Below, in pieces: positions 1 to 8,310 of a stretch of DNA of 64,000 nucleotides (position 1 is its first letter; every line of letters starts with the position of its first letter). The stretch covers positions 1 through 64,000 of the forward strand of contig NZ_PDZL01000016.1 in assembly GCF_002735705.1 (NCBI RefSeq), in the 5' to 3' direction. The notes beneath the pieces are model-generated. The model saw only the letters and a list, made by a program, of their open reading frames with translations, ran no database searches and was not told where the DNA came from. This stretch comes from Janthinobacterium sp. BJB426. Lineage in GTDB: Bacteria; Pseudomonadota; Gammaproteobacteria; Burkholderiales; Burkholderiaceae_D. A program made the position numbers and the translations under genes.

Positions 1-48
1 AAAGCTGTGTTTGCCGAGATCGATGCCGATGAGCGTAACGTTTTCCAT
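1..48 (-). CDS. IS110-family transposase, N-terminal fragment cut by window edge
   Basis: Only the first 16 codons are inside the window. They read MENVTLIGIDLGKHSF, the typical opening of IS110-family DEDD transposases, where the first catalytic Asp lies in the GIDLGK strand. A strong AAGGAGG ribosome site lies just upstream of the ATG at 48. The rest of the element lies left of the window, in prophage structural territory, so the IS probably inserted into the phage late region. Identification rests on the N-terminal motif only. Confidence 0.82.
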   Translation of the reverse strand, partial: MENVTLIGIDLGKHSF

Positions 49-73
49 GATGGCCTCCTTCAGAAATGAAAAC

Positions 74-101
74 ACCCTATAAGTTTAGTAACTTATAGGG
101 T
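74..101. repeat. Inverted repeat upstream of the IS110 transposase
   Basis: ACCCTATAAGT (74-84) and ACTTATAGGGT (91-101) are perfect 11-base arms around a 6-base loop. The inner TAACTTATAG recurs at 194-203, at the stop of the next gene. The repeat lies in the non-coding 5' side of the IS110 element. It could be part of a structured non-coding RNA, an operator, or a terminator-like hairpin; no U-run follows. Confidence 0.7.
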
Positions 102-156
102 GGAGGGTGACCATCTCATTAGCCGCCTGGTTGCCCGGGCGGCCTGAAATGAATAT

Positions 157-178
157 AAAAACCCGCCGTGACGGGTTT
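157..178 (-). terminator. Rho-independent terminator after the 82-codon gene
   Basis: Stem AAACCCG/CGGGTTT with a 6-base loop, followed on the minus strand by TTTTTAT. It lies just past the stop of the gene at 198-446 and would end minus-strand transcription there. Confidence 0.75.
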
Positions 179-197
179 GCTGATTTGCGTTCCTAAC

Positions 198-446
198 TTA
201 TAGCCAATATTTGCTCAACTCGCGTTGAATGGCGCTTTCTAGAATATCTTTATCGACTTTCCCGTTTCGCCCAAGGCGTATGGATAGATGGAGGGCATAG
301 TCGCTCCCCTCCCTTCGGACCGAGTCGCATTCAATGAATTCGTTTTTCTCGTCGCCGGTAAAGTAGGCGAAGAAATCGAACCCATCACCTTGAATCCAGT
401 AACCGCTCCGCTTCTCATCATGCTCAACAAATATATCGAACGCCAT
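198..446 (-). CDS. Hypothetical small acidic protein (82 aa)
   Basis: Acidic 82-residue protein starting MAFDIFVEHDEKRSGYWIQ and ending in a helical segment. I see no signal peptide or membrane segment and do not recognise a family. It follows the head morphogenesis gene by 51 bases and has its own terminator. Its base composition is less GC-rich than the capsid genes beside it, so it may be an accessory gene of the phage. Confidence 0.6.
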   Translation of the reverse strand: MAFDIFVEHDEKRSGYWIQGDGFDFFAYFTGDEKNEFIECDSVRREGSDYALHLSIRLGRNGKVDKDILESAIQRELSKYWL

Positions 447-497
447 CTTTACGCCTTCCAGTAATCAATGTTTTAGGTAAATTACCTATTTTTCATT

Positions 498-1718
498 TTA
501 CTGGTACTTCGCCCGCAATTGCTCCAACGTCAGCTTGCGGCCCTTCAGGTTCATCAGGTCGTTCAGAGTGATCTTGCCCGCCTCATACATCTCGGCACGG
601 CCCGGGCCCAAGTATTCAGCCCGCCACGCCGCGTCCTTACTGGCCAGGAAGCTGGCGAAATTCATCTTGCCGCTGACTGCCCCGCCATCGCTTGGGCGCG
701 TGCCATCAGTCGGCTCGTCCAGCTCGATGCCCAGGTCTTTGAATGACCTGGTGCGCGTGCTGAGCGTACAGCGGCAGCTGAAATGGATGCTCCCCGGCCC
801 GCCCGCCCATTCGTGCGTGTGGTTGATCGGCTCCTGGTCATGCAACGAGTACTCGTGCAGGTCGCGCATGGCGCACAGCAGGCAGGTATGCGAATCCAGC
901 GTCGACAGCCAGACCAGGCAATCGATCAAGTCCGCGTTCTGCTGAAACGAGGCCAGCCGCGCGGCGTTGGCCACGGCCTGCACCGAACTGTGCACCAGTG
1001 CGCGCGCGTTTGCGGCTGACGTTTTCAAGATGCCCTGCTCGCCCGGCGCGACAGGATCCGGTGCGGCCCCGGGAGGCTTGGCGGCCGGATCAGCTGGCGG
1101 CACACCCGGCTTCGTTGCCGGCCCGGCGGGCGGCGCCTTCGCATCGGGCATTGGAGGCGTGGCAGGCAATGCCGGCTTGTTGGCCAGCGAATCGGCCACC
1201 TTCGAGCTCTTGCCCAGCACGCGCGACACGATCTGCGACGTCGTTTCGCCCTGCGCTGCGCCGAGCCGCACCTGGCTGGCGAACCGGAACTGCGTATCGA
1301 GCGCCTGACGCTTCCACCAGTCCGCCGACGGCGCGCCCTTGATGAGCGTGTCGCCGACCAGCTTTTCGAGGTAGCTCGCCGGCGGCAGCTTTGCACCCAG
1401 CTCGATCTTGAGGCCCTGAGTCAGCACCTTGGCCGTGTAATCGGCCTCGATGCGCACCATGCCGGTCAGGTTGCGGGTCATCTCCGCCTGCATACCAGTG
1501 TAGTGCGACGAAATCAACGCATTCGATTCACGCAACAGCGCACCCAAGCGCTGCTTGCCATAGGTCGATATCTCGCCCTCGTTCAGTTTGGCCGTCAGTT
1601 CCTTCGACATGGCCGCCATCAACAGCAGGATCTTGTCCTGCGTACCTGCCGAGAACCGCAACAGATTCAGGGAGTGCGTCAGGAACATTTCGGCAATCCA
1701 CTCTTCGAGCGCGCCCAT
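498..1718 (-). CDS. Phage head morphogenesis / minor capsid protein (Mu F or SPP1 gp7-like)
   Basis: A 406-residue protein. The C-terminal part has the zinc-like signature of this family: C279xxC282 in DSHTCLLC, then His residues and C315-R-C317. Residues about 181-226 form a Pro/Ala linker between a helical N-terminal half and the signature domain. Members are few per virion and sit near the portal during prohead assembly. The start codon directly follows the portal stop codon, so the two genes are translationally coupled. Family assignment comes from the signature and gene order terminase-portal-head. Confidence 0.82.
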   Translation of the reverse strand: MGALEEWIAEMFLTHSLNLLRFSAGTQDKILLLMAAMSKELTAKLNEGEISTYGKQRLGALLRESNALISSHYTGMQAEMTRNLTGMVRIEADYTAKVLTQGLKIELGAKLPPASYLEKLVGDTLIKGAPSADWWKRQALDTQFRFASQVRLGAAQGETTSQIVSRVLGKSSKVADSLANKPALPATPPMPDAKAPPAGPATKPGVPPADPAAKPPGAAPDPVAPGEQGILKTSAANARALVHSSVQAVANAARLASFQQNADLIDCLVWLSTLDSHTCLLCAMRDLHEYSLHDQEPINHTHEWAGGPGSIHFSCRCTLSTRTRSFKDLGIELDEPTDGTRPSDGGAVSGKMNFASFLASKDAAWRAEYLGPGRAEMYEAGKITLNDLMNLKGRKLTLEQLRAKYQ

Positions 1719-3086
1719 TTATTCCCCCGCCAGGTCAGGTGGCGCGGACTGGATGCGCTCCTGCTCATCCTCCCACTTCAAATCTGGCGATACGATGCCG
1801 CGGCGTTGCAGCTCATTGAAGTAGGTTTCGCCGGAAATCCTGTTGTTGGCCACGCTCTTGAACAGCAATTCCGCACTGGCCTCGGCCAGCGACGCCGCGC
1901 CGAAGTCCTTGAAAATGGTGATGTGGCCGCCTTCCGGCTCATTCACCCAGTCGGCCATGAACTGCAGCGTCTGGTCGCCTGCGTCTTCCACATTGCCCGC
2001 AATCTTCTGCAGCGCGCACGCACCCTGCTCGTTGTCGGCCAGTGTCTGCGATTCGGTCACGTTGCCCGGTTTGATCACCAGCAGTTCGGCACCAGCCTGG
2101 CGCATGCGGTCTTCCAGGTCGAGAATGGACAGGCGGCCGGCCTCGATGGCCTTGCCGCCATGCTCCACGAATTTAAGGTCGCCTTCGGGCGAGTCCGACT
2201 TCACTGCGGTCCCGGCGCCGACCGTGATGCCGCCCTCGCCCAGCATCTTGGAGAACAGGATTGGCACGCGCGCAATGTGCAGGATGTTCTGCTGGTCGCT
2301 CTTGCTTTGCCAGTGCTCGATGTTGCTATGCGCCAGCTCGAGCAACGGCGGCGTGGCCTGCATGTAACCCAGGCGCTTGCCGTAGACGGGCACGAACGGG
2401 ATTGTCTCCAGCGTGGTGACGCCTTCCTCGAACAGCGCCCACTCCTTCTTGCTGCCGGCCTCGCGCTGGCGCCAGGTCTGCCAGGTGCCCCGCCCCAGGA
2501 CGCGCACCTGCTCAATTTCCTTGGTGTCGAAGTCGCCATCCGGCTCGGACACGCTTTCCAGCAACCGCAGCTGGGTCAGTCCGTTCAGGCTGGTGGCATT
2601 CTTCGGCAGCCAGCCCAGGATGTTTTGCACGTGCACCTGAACGAAGTACGGACGTACGCCAGCGGCCTGCTCGTCGGCCTTCGTGACTAGATTGCCAGCC
2701 TTGGGGAAGTCGACCAAGATGCCAGCGAAGCCGTAGCCCATCGCCTCTTGGGTGATCTCCGACAGGAAGCTATGCAGGTCGCGGCCGGACAAGTCGACAT
2801 TTTGCAACCAAGGCTTGAGCCGTTCCGGCACATCCTCGCCCAGTGTCACCGGCTTGCTGAACGGCTTGGCCGACAGCACATCAATGGTACGAGCATAGGC
2901 CGGGAACAACGTGGCCACGGCCAGACGCAGATCGTAGCTTGCGGCGTCCTCGCCTGGCCACTGCGGCAAATAGGTCTTGCCGGCAGCCCGCATGGCCTTG
3001 GTGCCACCCAGCAGCGCGGCTACCAGGGCGCAATCCTCGTTCAGCTTTGCGGCTTCGGCTGATTGTTTGCGTACGGCGTCGGTCAT
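1719..3086 (-). CDS. Phage portal protein (DUF4055-like)
   Basis: A 455-residue protein with the layout of DUF4055-type portals: an N-terminal region with YLPQWPGEDAASYDLRL and AYARTIDVLSAKPFSKPV, then MGYGFAGILVDFP, and a helical C-terminal part. The portal is the dodecameric ring through which DNA enters the prohead. It lies directly after the large terminase on the same strand (14 bases apart), which is the usual order. Length fits the family. Confidence 0.85.
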   Translation of the reverse strand: MTDAVRKQSAEAAKLNEDCALVAALLGGTKAMRAAGKTYLPQWPGEDAASYDLRLAVATLFPAYARTIDVLSAKPFSKPVTLGEDVPERLKPWLQNVDLSGRDLHSFLSEITQEAMGYGFAGILVDFPKAGNLVTKADEQAAGVRPYFVQVHVQNILGWLPKNATSLNGLTQLRLLESVSEPDGDFDTKEIEQVRVLGRGTWQTWRQREAGSKKEWALFEEGVTTLETIPFVPVYGKRLGYMQATPPLLELAHSNIEHWQSKSDQQNILHIARVPILFSKMLGEGGITVGAGTAVKSDSPEGDLKFVEHGGKAIEAGRLSILDLEDRMRQAGAELLVIKPGNVTESQTLADNEQGACALQKIAGNVEDAGDQTLQFMADWVNEPEGGHITIFKDFGAASLAEASAELLFKSVANNRISGETYFNELQRRGIVSPDLKWEDEQERIQSAPPDLAGE

Positions 3087-3100
3087 GGAAATCCTTGTTG

Positions 3101-4387
3101 TTACATGCGCAGCGGCGCGGTGGTCGTCGTGCTCTTCACGATCGGGTAGCGCTTCACGAGGAAGTAGCCGTTCGCGTCATTCGGATGGTCGTGGCCAGAT
3201 TTCTTGTCAGGCTGGCCGTCAGTTCCCCACACCTGCTGCTCGAGCGCCTCGGTGGTGGTCGGGCACATGTCGGTGTTGATCTTCCAGCGGCGCTCGCCCT
3301 GCGCGTTCAGGATCATGCCGTTGTAGGCGTTGACCCGGTCCTTGACCGCAGGGTTTGAGTGGTTCACTTCGAGCAGGAAGCCCGCCTGGCGCAAAATGGA
3401 CAGGTCGGACTCGCTGGCGTTCTTGCTGCTGGTGTTCTGGCCGGACGCATCCGGGAAAATCTTCACCTGGTGGCCTTTGTCCTTGAAGTCTTCCTTCAGG
3501 ATCCTGGCCATGGCTGGCGTATCGCGCACCTGCACGCGCTCGGCCAGCGTGCGCGGCAGGCCGTCGCGCACCACGTTGACACAGGCGGTCATGTTCTGCA
3601 CGTTGAAGTCGAGGCCCACCATCAGCGGCTCGCCGGGCAGGATGATCTCATTCGTGTGGTTCAGCGCGCGGTCGAAGTCGGCATACACACTGCCGCTCGT
3701 CAGGTTGGTGAACTTGCCGCGCAGGTAGGCATCAATCAGCGCCGGCGGGTAGCTGGCCATCAGCGACGGGATATAGTCATCTGGCAGGTTCAGCTCGTTG
3801 TCGAAGGTGCTGGCCTGGATCAGGCCATACAGGCTGGCCAGCTCAGGCTTGTCCCGGATGGCCTTCACGAACTGTTGATAGACGAACTTGAAGCCCTCGG
3901 GCGTCGTCGTCACGTCGATGCCGTTCATCAGCCCAGGCACCTTGTAGCGCATACGGGCGATGATCTTGCGCCAGGCCGTCTGCGCCTTTTTCAAAGGCAT
4001 CACGTCCAGCTCATCGATCAGCGCGTGGCCGATCTTGAAGCCGACGATGGTTTCCGGCTTCTCCATCGAGCGGCAAATGACCGTGCCGCGATAGCGCCGG
4101 CCCTCATATACCTCGACCTCGTGGTCGCCCTGCTTCACCTTGATGAGCAGGCCCATCGCGTAGGCCACCTCCTCCATCGTGGGATAGAAGATGTCGCGGA
4201 TCTGCGGATAGGTCGGCGCGAAGTAGCCCTGATTGATGCCTGGCCATTGCCAAAAGTGGGCGCAGATTCCGGCGCAGCCCACAAACGTCTTGCCGGAGCC
4301 GAACCCGGCCACGTAGGCCTTGAACTTGTGCGGCAGCTGCAGGAAGTTGGATTGCGGTACGTTCAGGTCAAACTGGATTGTCGTCAT
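3101..4387 (-). CDS. Terminase large subunit
   Basis: A 428-residue packaging motor. The Walker A loop is GFGSGKT (residues 28-34) and Walker B with the catalytic Glu is ALIDELDV (about 130). The nuclease half starts with VGLDFNVQNMTACV and has an acidic PDASGQ segment and a late GHDHPNDANGYF segment. The protein cuts concatemeric DNA and drives it into proheads through the portal. The start lies inside the small subunit gene (20-base overlap), so the two are coupled. Confidence 0.92.
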   Translation of the reverse strand: MTTIQFDLNVPQSNFLQLPHKFKAYVAGFGSGKTFVGCAGICAHFWQWPGINQGYFAPTYPQIRDIFYPTMEEVAYAMGLLIKVKQGDHEVEVYEGRRYRGTVICRSMEKPETIVGFKIGHALIDELDVMPLKKAQTAWRKIIARMRYKVPGLMNGIDVTTTPEGFKFVYQQFVKAIRDKPELASLYGLIQASTFDNELNLPDDYIPSLMASYPPALIDAYLRGKFTNLTSGSVYADFDRALNHTNEIILPGEPLMVGLDFNVQNMTACVNVVRDGLPRTLAERVQVRDTPAMARILKEDFKDKGHQVKIFPDASGQNTSSKNASESDLSILRQAGFLLEVNHSNPAVKDRVNAYNGMILNAQGERRWKINTDMCPTTTEALEQQVWGTDGQPDKKSGHDHPNDANGYFLVKRYPIVKSTTTTAPLRM

Positions 4388-4829
4388 GGCGCTTGGCGTC
4401 TTTCACGCCGAAGGTGATGGTGACAGGTGTGGGCGCCTGGTCGGCCTGCTCGGCCTTGCCCTTGTTCACGTAGATATCGCCCACTTCCTTGGCGGCCTGC
4501 TCATAGAGGCTGGCCACCAGCGGCAAGTTGCGCATGTTCTCGGCCTTCTGCGCCAGCCGGCCCAGGCCACGCAGGCGGAATGCCTTGCTGGCAATCGGGA
4601 TTTCCTCGGCCGTGGCGCGGAACTTGGCCCGGGTATCTTCGAAGATCATTCGCCATTTCTGGCTCAGGTTCCTGCCGACGTAGGTATTCGGGTCGTAGCA
4701 GGACACCTGTTGGCGGCTCACATCGAGCCCGAATTCCTCTTTTACCGCTATCGACACCTGCGTGGGCGCGTCGAAACAGGCCAGCGCATTGACGATGAAC
4801 AGCTTCACCTCGTCCTTGAGTGCGGCCAT
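4368..4829 (-). CDS. Terminase small subunit (DUF2280-like)
   Basis: A 153-residue protein. The N-terminal half (residues 1-60) is a helix-turn-helix-like DUF2280 region with LDVSRQQVSCYDP; a helical region follows. Position directly upstream of, and overlapping, the large terminase supports the role of recognising viral DNA for packaging. An AGGAA ribosome site precedes the ATG. The exact DNA target is unknown. Confidence 0.82.
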   Translation of the reverse strand: MAALKDEVKLFIVNALACFDAPTQVSIAVKEEFGLDVSRQQVSCYDPNTYVGRNLSQKWRMIFEDTRAKFRATAEEIPIASKAFRLRGLGRLAQKAENMRNLPLVASLYEQAAKEVGDIYVNKGKAEQADQAPTPVTITFGVKDAKRHDDNPV

Positions 4830-4859
4830 GGTTTAGTTTCCTGTAAAGCAACGTAAAGG

Positions 4860-5501
4860 CTACGCAGCCTTTAGAAGACACGTTCCGCACGCCCTCGCTA
4901 TGTTGATTTTCGCCACTTCTGGCGCCGTCTTTGCCGCGTCGATGATGCGCTGCACGTCCTCGCTGGCGCCGTAGCGCCGGACCACGCCGACAAACTCCTC
5001 GACGTCATGAGCACGCATGCACAACTTCGGCAGCCCGTACTTGTTGAATGCCGGCGCTCCGAATTCATCCTGCTCCTGGGCGATGTGATAAAGCTCGTGC
5101 TCGAGCAGCGCACAGAATTCGGCGTCGCTGCAGGTCAGGCAATACGATGCGTCCAAGGTAATGAGGAATTCCGGCACCGCGCCAAACCAGTCGGCCATCT
5201 GCTGTTGCTGGCGGCCCTTTTGCCACGGTCCACAGCGGAACGTCATTTCTTCGCACTGGCCCAACACGGTGCGGCCTTGCTTGGCGAATCCGTGTGGCGC
5301 CCACAGGAACTGCACATCGGCATATTCCAGGTGGGCGTGGTCTTCGTTATAGAGCGCGCCGCCTTCGGTGAGGATGGTTGCGCGCGCCCACTTGAGCACC
5401 TCGGGCGCGGGCATGTAACGGTTGTTCAGCGGGTCGGCGAACTCGGGCGGCGGCATCGGGCGCGCTGAAGTGGGCGCTGCGGAATTTCGGATTTTCTTCA
5501 T
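4860..5501 (-). CDS. Phage putative metallopeptidase
   Basis: A 213-residue protein with an HExxH zinc site (H135-E-L-Y-H139 in LLEHELYHIAQE), typical of the predicted metallopeptidase family found just upstream of terminase genes in many phages. Several Cys residues (FRCGPW, CLTCSDAEFC) surround the core. The family's substrate is not established; prohead processing and host takeover are both open. The ribosome site overlaps the direct repeat at 5505-5523. Confidence 0.78.
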   Translation of the reverse strand: MKKIRNSAAPTSARPMPPPEFADPLNNRYMPAPEVLKWARATILTEGGALYNEDHAHLEYADVQFLWAPHGFAKQGRTVLGQCEEMTFRCGPWQKGRQQQQMADWFGAVPEFLITLDASYCLTCSDAEFCALLEHELYHIAQEQDEFGAPAFNKYGLPKLCMRAHDVEEFVGVVRRYGASEDVQRIIDAAKTAPEVAKINIARACGTCLLKAA

Positions 5502-5504
5502 TCC

Positions 5505-5523
5505 GACCTACTAGATGTAGTGT
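5505..5523. repeat. 19-bp direct repeat, copy 1
   Basis: GACCTACTAGATGTAGTGT; it differs from copy 2 by one base. Each copy holds a CTAC/GTAG dyad. This copy lies in the leader of the metallopeptidase-terminase genes, overlapping the ribosome site. Confidence 0.8.
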
Positions 5524-5576
5524 TTGACGGCAATTTTGGTGGTCTCATCCCGGTGTTTTTTGACACTTTTGCTCGC

Positions 5577-5595
5577 GACCTACTAAATGTAGTGT
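5577..5595. repeat. 19-bp direct repeat, copy 2
   Basis: GACCTACTAAATGTAGTGT, 72 bases from copy 1. It ends two bases before the stop codon of the upstream 81-codon gene. Paired spaced copies in a gene leader suggest a protein-binding site. Confidence 0.8.
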
Positions 5596-5596
5596 C

Positions 5597-5842
5597 TCAA
5601 GCGCTTTCGACGCTCAAATTGACGGGCGGCATCGACATGCCCAGCACCCAAAGCGCGATGGAGCCGCCGGCATTCAACACGGCCAGCTCTTCGGCGCTCG
5701 GGCACCAGTACGACACCACGGCAGGCAGATCGCCGACGTGCGTGCGCGTGATCGGCAGAGCGCCGCATGGCAGCTCTCCCTGGTCCCAGCCCGCTGGCGC
5801 GCCGAGAACGCCGTTATTCGATGGGTGTTGGATTTTATTCAT
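5597..5842 (-). CDS. Conserved phage hypothetical protein (81 aa)
   Basis: An 81-residue protein (MNKIQHPSNNGVLGAPAGWDQ...) of a type I recognise from Burkholderiales prophages, without known function. The N-terminal segment is rich in Gly, Pro and Trp; the C-terminal segment is a hydrophobic strand followed by MPPVNL. It is in line with the packaging genes and is separated from the metallopeptidase gene by the 95-base region with the paired 19-base repeats. Confidence 0.72.
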   Translation of the reverse strand: MNKIQHPSNNGVLGAPAGWDQGELPCGALPITRTHVGDLPAVVSYWCPSAEELAVLNAGGSIALWVLGMSMPPVNLSVESA

Positions 5843-5929
5843 TTCGCTTACTCACCGATGTGTTGAGGCAAATCAAAGTCCACTCAGGTGGCTTTGACAT
5901 CATTTGATTTCGAACAAGGATCTGATGTG

Positions 5930-6145
5930 ATGCCAAAAAATGACGCTCTTGCGCCTGACAGAGGCTATCCTCCAGACAGCGCACTTCATGCAATTGTCGA
6001 GACCGCAGTGCAACTCGTCATGGAGGAAGGTCTGGTCGCGGCTGAAGGATACCTTCAAGCCCAAGGCGTTAGCCGGTACTCGCTGATAGCTCCCGCAAAT
6101 GCGGATAACCTGTGTAACCGCCCGTGCCAAGCAGGGCCCCGTTGA
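5930..6145 (+). CDS. Small phage hypothetical protein (71 aa), antisense to the operon
   Basis: Start at the ATG 9 bases after AAGGA; the product begins MPKNDALAPDRGYPPDS and has a helical core with AIVETAVQLVMEEGLVAAEG. The core resembles small proteins seen in other betaproteobacterial prophages. It is encoded against the surrounding minus-strand operon. The last 20 residues look less like protein, so the 3' end may be altered. No function is known. Confidence 0.5.
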   Translation: MPKNDALAPDRGYPPDSALHAIVETAVQLVMEEGLVAAEGYLQAQGVSRYSLIAPANADNLCNRPCQAGPR

Positions 6146-6274
6146 ATTGCGGCGGAGCCTCTTGGCCATGATGCGTCGGTGACTGCGCCCGTTTTTCAAA
6201 GCCCTGCCACTGGAGCGCGCTGGCAGTCGCAAGTGTCAGGTGGTCCAGGCGTGCAGCGTCGGCTGGGCCAGTGC

Positions 6275-6394
6275 TCACAACCAGTGCCAAGCCAGCAGCA
6301 CGAGCGCAACGACGGCGCCGCCAATCACGGTGCCCGCCAAAGCAATGGTGATGATCATCCGGCGGAAGTCGATATCGAACGTGCTGCACCTCAA
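6275..6394 (-). CDS. Tiny single-pass membrane protein
   Basis: This frame encodes one clear membrane helix, MIITIALAGTVIGGAVVALV followed by LLAWHWL and a stop. A TTG at 6394 preceded by GGCGG gives 39 residues with a basic FDIDFRR segment before the helix; an ATG at 6358 gives 27 residues. It is in the direction of the late operon. Small membrane proteins of this form are common in phages, but I cannot say whether it is holin-like. Confidence 0.5.
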   Translation of the reverse strand: MRCSTFDIDFRRMIITIALAGTVIGGAVVALVLLAWHWL

Positions 6395-6489
6395 ATAGAA
6401 AAGCCGCCAGCGCAGTAATGCGACAGGCGGATGATCGGATCAGATCAGATATTACCGAAATGGGTGAACGCTACCCATTTACAACAAGC

Positions 6490-6978
6490 TCAGCTCGAAG
6501 AGCCGATAGTAAGCGTCTTTTGATAGAGCGATCGGTGGATGGCAAGCAAAATCTCTCGTTTAAAAGTTCTTTGATCATTCTGCCATTCAGTCGATTGACT
6601 GTCACATGACATGTACTTTTCACCGATCGTAATGCCTCCGGTTGAAGCGATAGAAAAAGTTAAGAGCGCACCATCATTTGATTTGGAGGTGTGCACCGAA
6701 CCTTCATCAACTACGAGCAGCTTGTACTCGCCATACAGTTTCGGCTTACCCTCATCCAATTGGATCACATGCCCATATTTCAGCAGAAATTTACGATGAT
6801 GCGCGCTAACGAGCAAATCAAATCCGTTAAGCTGGAGCGATATGTCCATCGTTCCGGTCACATCCTTATCGTCGCCCTTGTGCCTAATAATTAAGTTTGC
6901 GAACCAAGCGACCTTGCCATCCAAGTCTACCGCTTGAGATACGAAGAATTTCTGATAACCTGCCTCAATCAGTGACAT
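6490..6978 (-). CDS. Hypothetical protein (162 aa)
   Basis: The start is placed at the ATG of MSLIEAGYQKFFVSQAVDL, because AGAAGGAA lies just upstream; a longer frame starts inside that ribosome site. The protein looks rich in beta strands and soluble, with no signal peptide. I do not recognise a family. Base composition is more AT-rich than the packaging genes, which suggests recent acquisition. A stretch of about 400 bases upstream holds no convincing gene. Confidence 0.6.
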   Translation of the reverse strand: MSLIEAGYQKFFVSQAVDLDGKVAWFANLIIRHKGDDKDVTGTMDISLQLNGFDLLVSAHHRKFLLKYGHVIQLDEGKPKLYGEYKLLVVDEGSVHTSKSNDGALLTFSIASTGGITIGEKYMSCDSQSTEWQNDQRTFKREILLAIHRSLYQKTLTIGSSS

Positions 6979-7156
6979 ATGTTTCCTTCTCAAAGTTGAA
7001 AAGAAAATAATAGCACTTAAAAGTCCTTGCAGAGAGCAATGGAGGGGTTTGAGTTAGACTTTTACTGTATCGGCGCCCAGCGGGCCAGACATTCGCGGCT
7101 CAGGTGCGTCGGCGAGGACATTGCGGAAATTTCGGAATCGAAAGTGGCGCGCAAAG

Positions 7157-7180
7157 AAAAAGCCGCCTCAAGGGTGGCTT
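7157..7180 (-). terminator. Rho-independent terminator
   Basis: Stem AAGCCACC/GGCGGCTT with a short loop, then TTTTTC on the minus strand. It lies about 205 bases beyond the stop of the zinc-finger gene at 7385 and would separate early and late transcription, as expected around a late-gene antiterminator. The region 6979-7384 otherwise shows no supportable gene. Confidence 0.6.
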
Positions 7181-7384
7181 CGATGTTGCTCCCACGGCCA
7201 TAATGCGTGGTAAGCGGCAAAATCAAGGCGAGCAGGTCCGATGCTGGGTCCGGGTACTGTCGCGAATTCCAGCTATCGGTGGCGCGATGCGCACATTACG
7301 ATTTCCGGAAGAATTTTCTTGAATAAGAGTCTGGAGTATACCGCAGAAATACTGTTTGTAAACACAGGATTAAGAAAACCTGCG

Positions 7385-7927
7385 CTACATGTCTCCACCG
7401 CGTAACAGGCCGCCTGCCCTGCCGGAATGGCTGTCATAAATGGCGCTGAGTTCGCTCACCATATCCTTGACGCGCTCCAGCTCTAGGCCGGCCACGCCGT
7501 ACACTGGCGCCACGCCGGTTCCTTTGCAGGAGGTGCACTGCCCGTTCCCCAGCAGCACCTTGACGCCGGTACCGCTGCAGCCCTTGCACTTGCCGTCGAG
7601 CCAGTGCGCCAGTGACTTCTCGGCCACACGCCGATACAGCGCCTGCGCCGACTGCGCATCCCAGGCTGTGTTTTCAGGCAGCCACTTGCGCGCGCGACCG
7701 CGCTTGATTACCTCGGCCGTCCAGATGCGCAGCAGCTGCGCCAGATTCTGATGGTTGCCCTCGAACATGCGGTTGAGCGTGCCGTCGGCGTACTTCACGC
7801 GGCACAGTAGCGAGCCCAGATCTCCGGCCAGCGCCGCCGCCGCGATGGCATCGAGGTCATTATGAAATGCATCGTCCATCAGGTTTGATGACTTGAGCGA
7901 ATGAACATATTTATCTGCGAAACCCAT
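7385..7927 (-). CDS. DnaJ-type zinc-finger protein, possible late-gene regulator (Q-like position)
   Basis: Start at the ATG of MGFADKYVHSL, which has GGAGGA just upstream. The 180-residue product has two CxxCxGxG motifs (CKGCSGTG and CTSCKGTG), a half DnaJ-type zinc finger, after a helical N-terminal domain. Several phage Q-type antiterminators carry such a finger. It is also the last gene of the replication block before a terminator and the packaging genes, the place of Q. The function is inferred from finger plus position. Confidence 0.62.
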   Translation of the reverse strand: MGFADKYVHSLKSSNLMDDAFHNDLDAIAAAALAGDLGSLLCRVKYADGTLNRMFEGNHQNLAQLLRIWTAEVIKRGRARKWLPENTAWDAQSAQALYRRVAEKSLAHWLDGKCKGCSGTGVKVLLGNGQCTSCKGTGVAPVYGVAGLELERVKDMVSELSAIYDSHSGRAGGLLRGGDM

Positions 7928-8310
7928 GCTTCCTCCGTTTTTTCCGGGCAATGTTAACACGTCTCAGAGGCTTATCTTCAAGCCCACCGCAACTTACACC
8001 AGACTTCATACTATTTACAAATCAAAGTAAATGAAGTAGCTACACAACTGCGCGACGATAAATTATGAAAAATTATAACATTTTATTGATTTACCATCTT
8101 TATCACTACATAATAACGGAAAAATATCGACCCAATCGTAAAATTGCATTAGATACAGGTAAATATCACCACAACCATTAGCTTTCCAGAAATCATCTTA
8201 TTATCGAAATAAAAAATAAATCCCGGAAAATATAATCACCGTCAGAAATCATATTTTATGATCATTTAAATAAAAAATCATCACAATTAAAAAAGCAATA
8301 ATTTTTTAAA
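7928..8310. other. AT-rich non-coding stretch upstream of the membrane gene
   Basis: About 380 very AT-rich bases with no supportable gene on either strand. They share the low-GC character of the gene at 8311-9330 and probably hold its promoter. Many TATAAT-like matches occur by composition alone, so I do not name one. Confidence 0.6.

Noticed and set aside
7100..7156. 19-codon minus-strand frame starting MSSPTHLSRECLARWAP
   Set aside because: Too short, without a clear ribosome site; could be a gene remnant but cannot be supported.
5597..7384. Search for a lysis module (holin, endolysin, spanins)
   Set aside because: Only a 27-39-residue single-helix frame at 6275 was seen. No muramidase, amidase or Rz-like protein is present; the module is probably left of the window.
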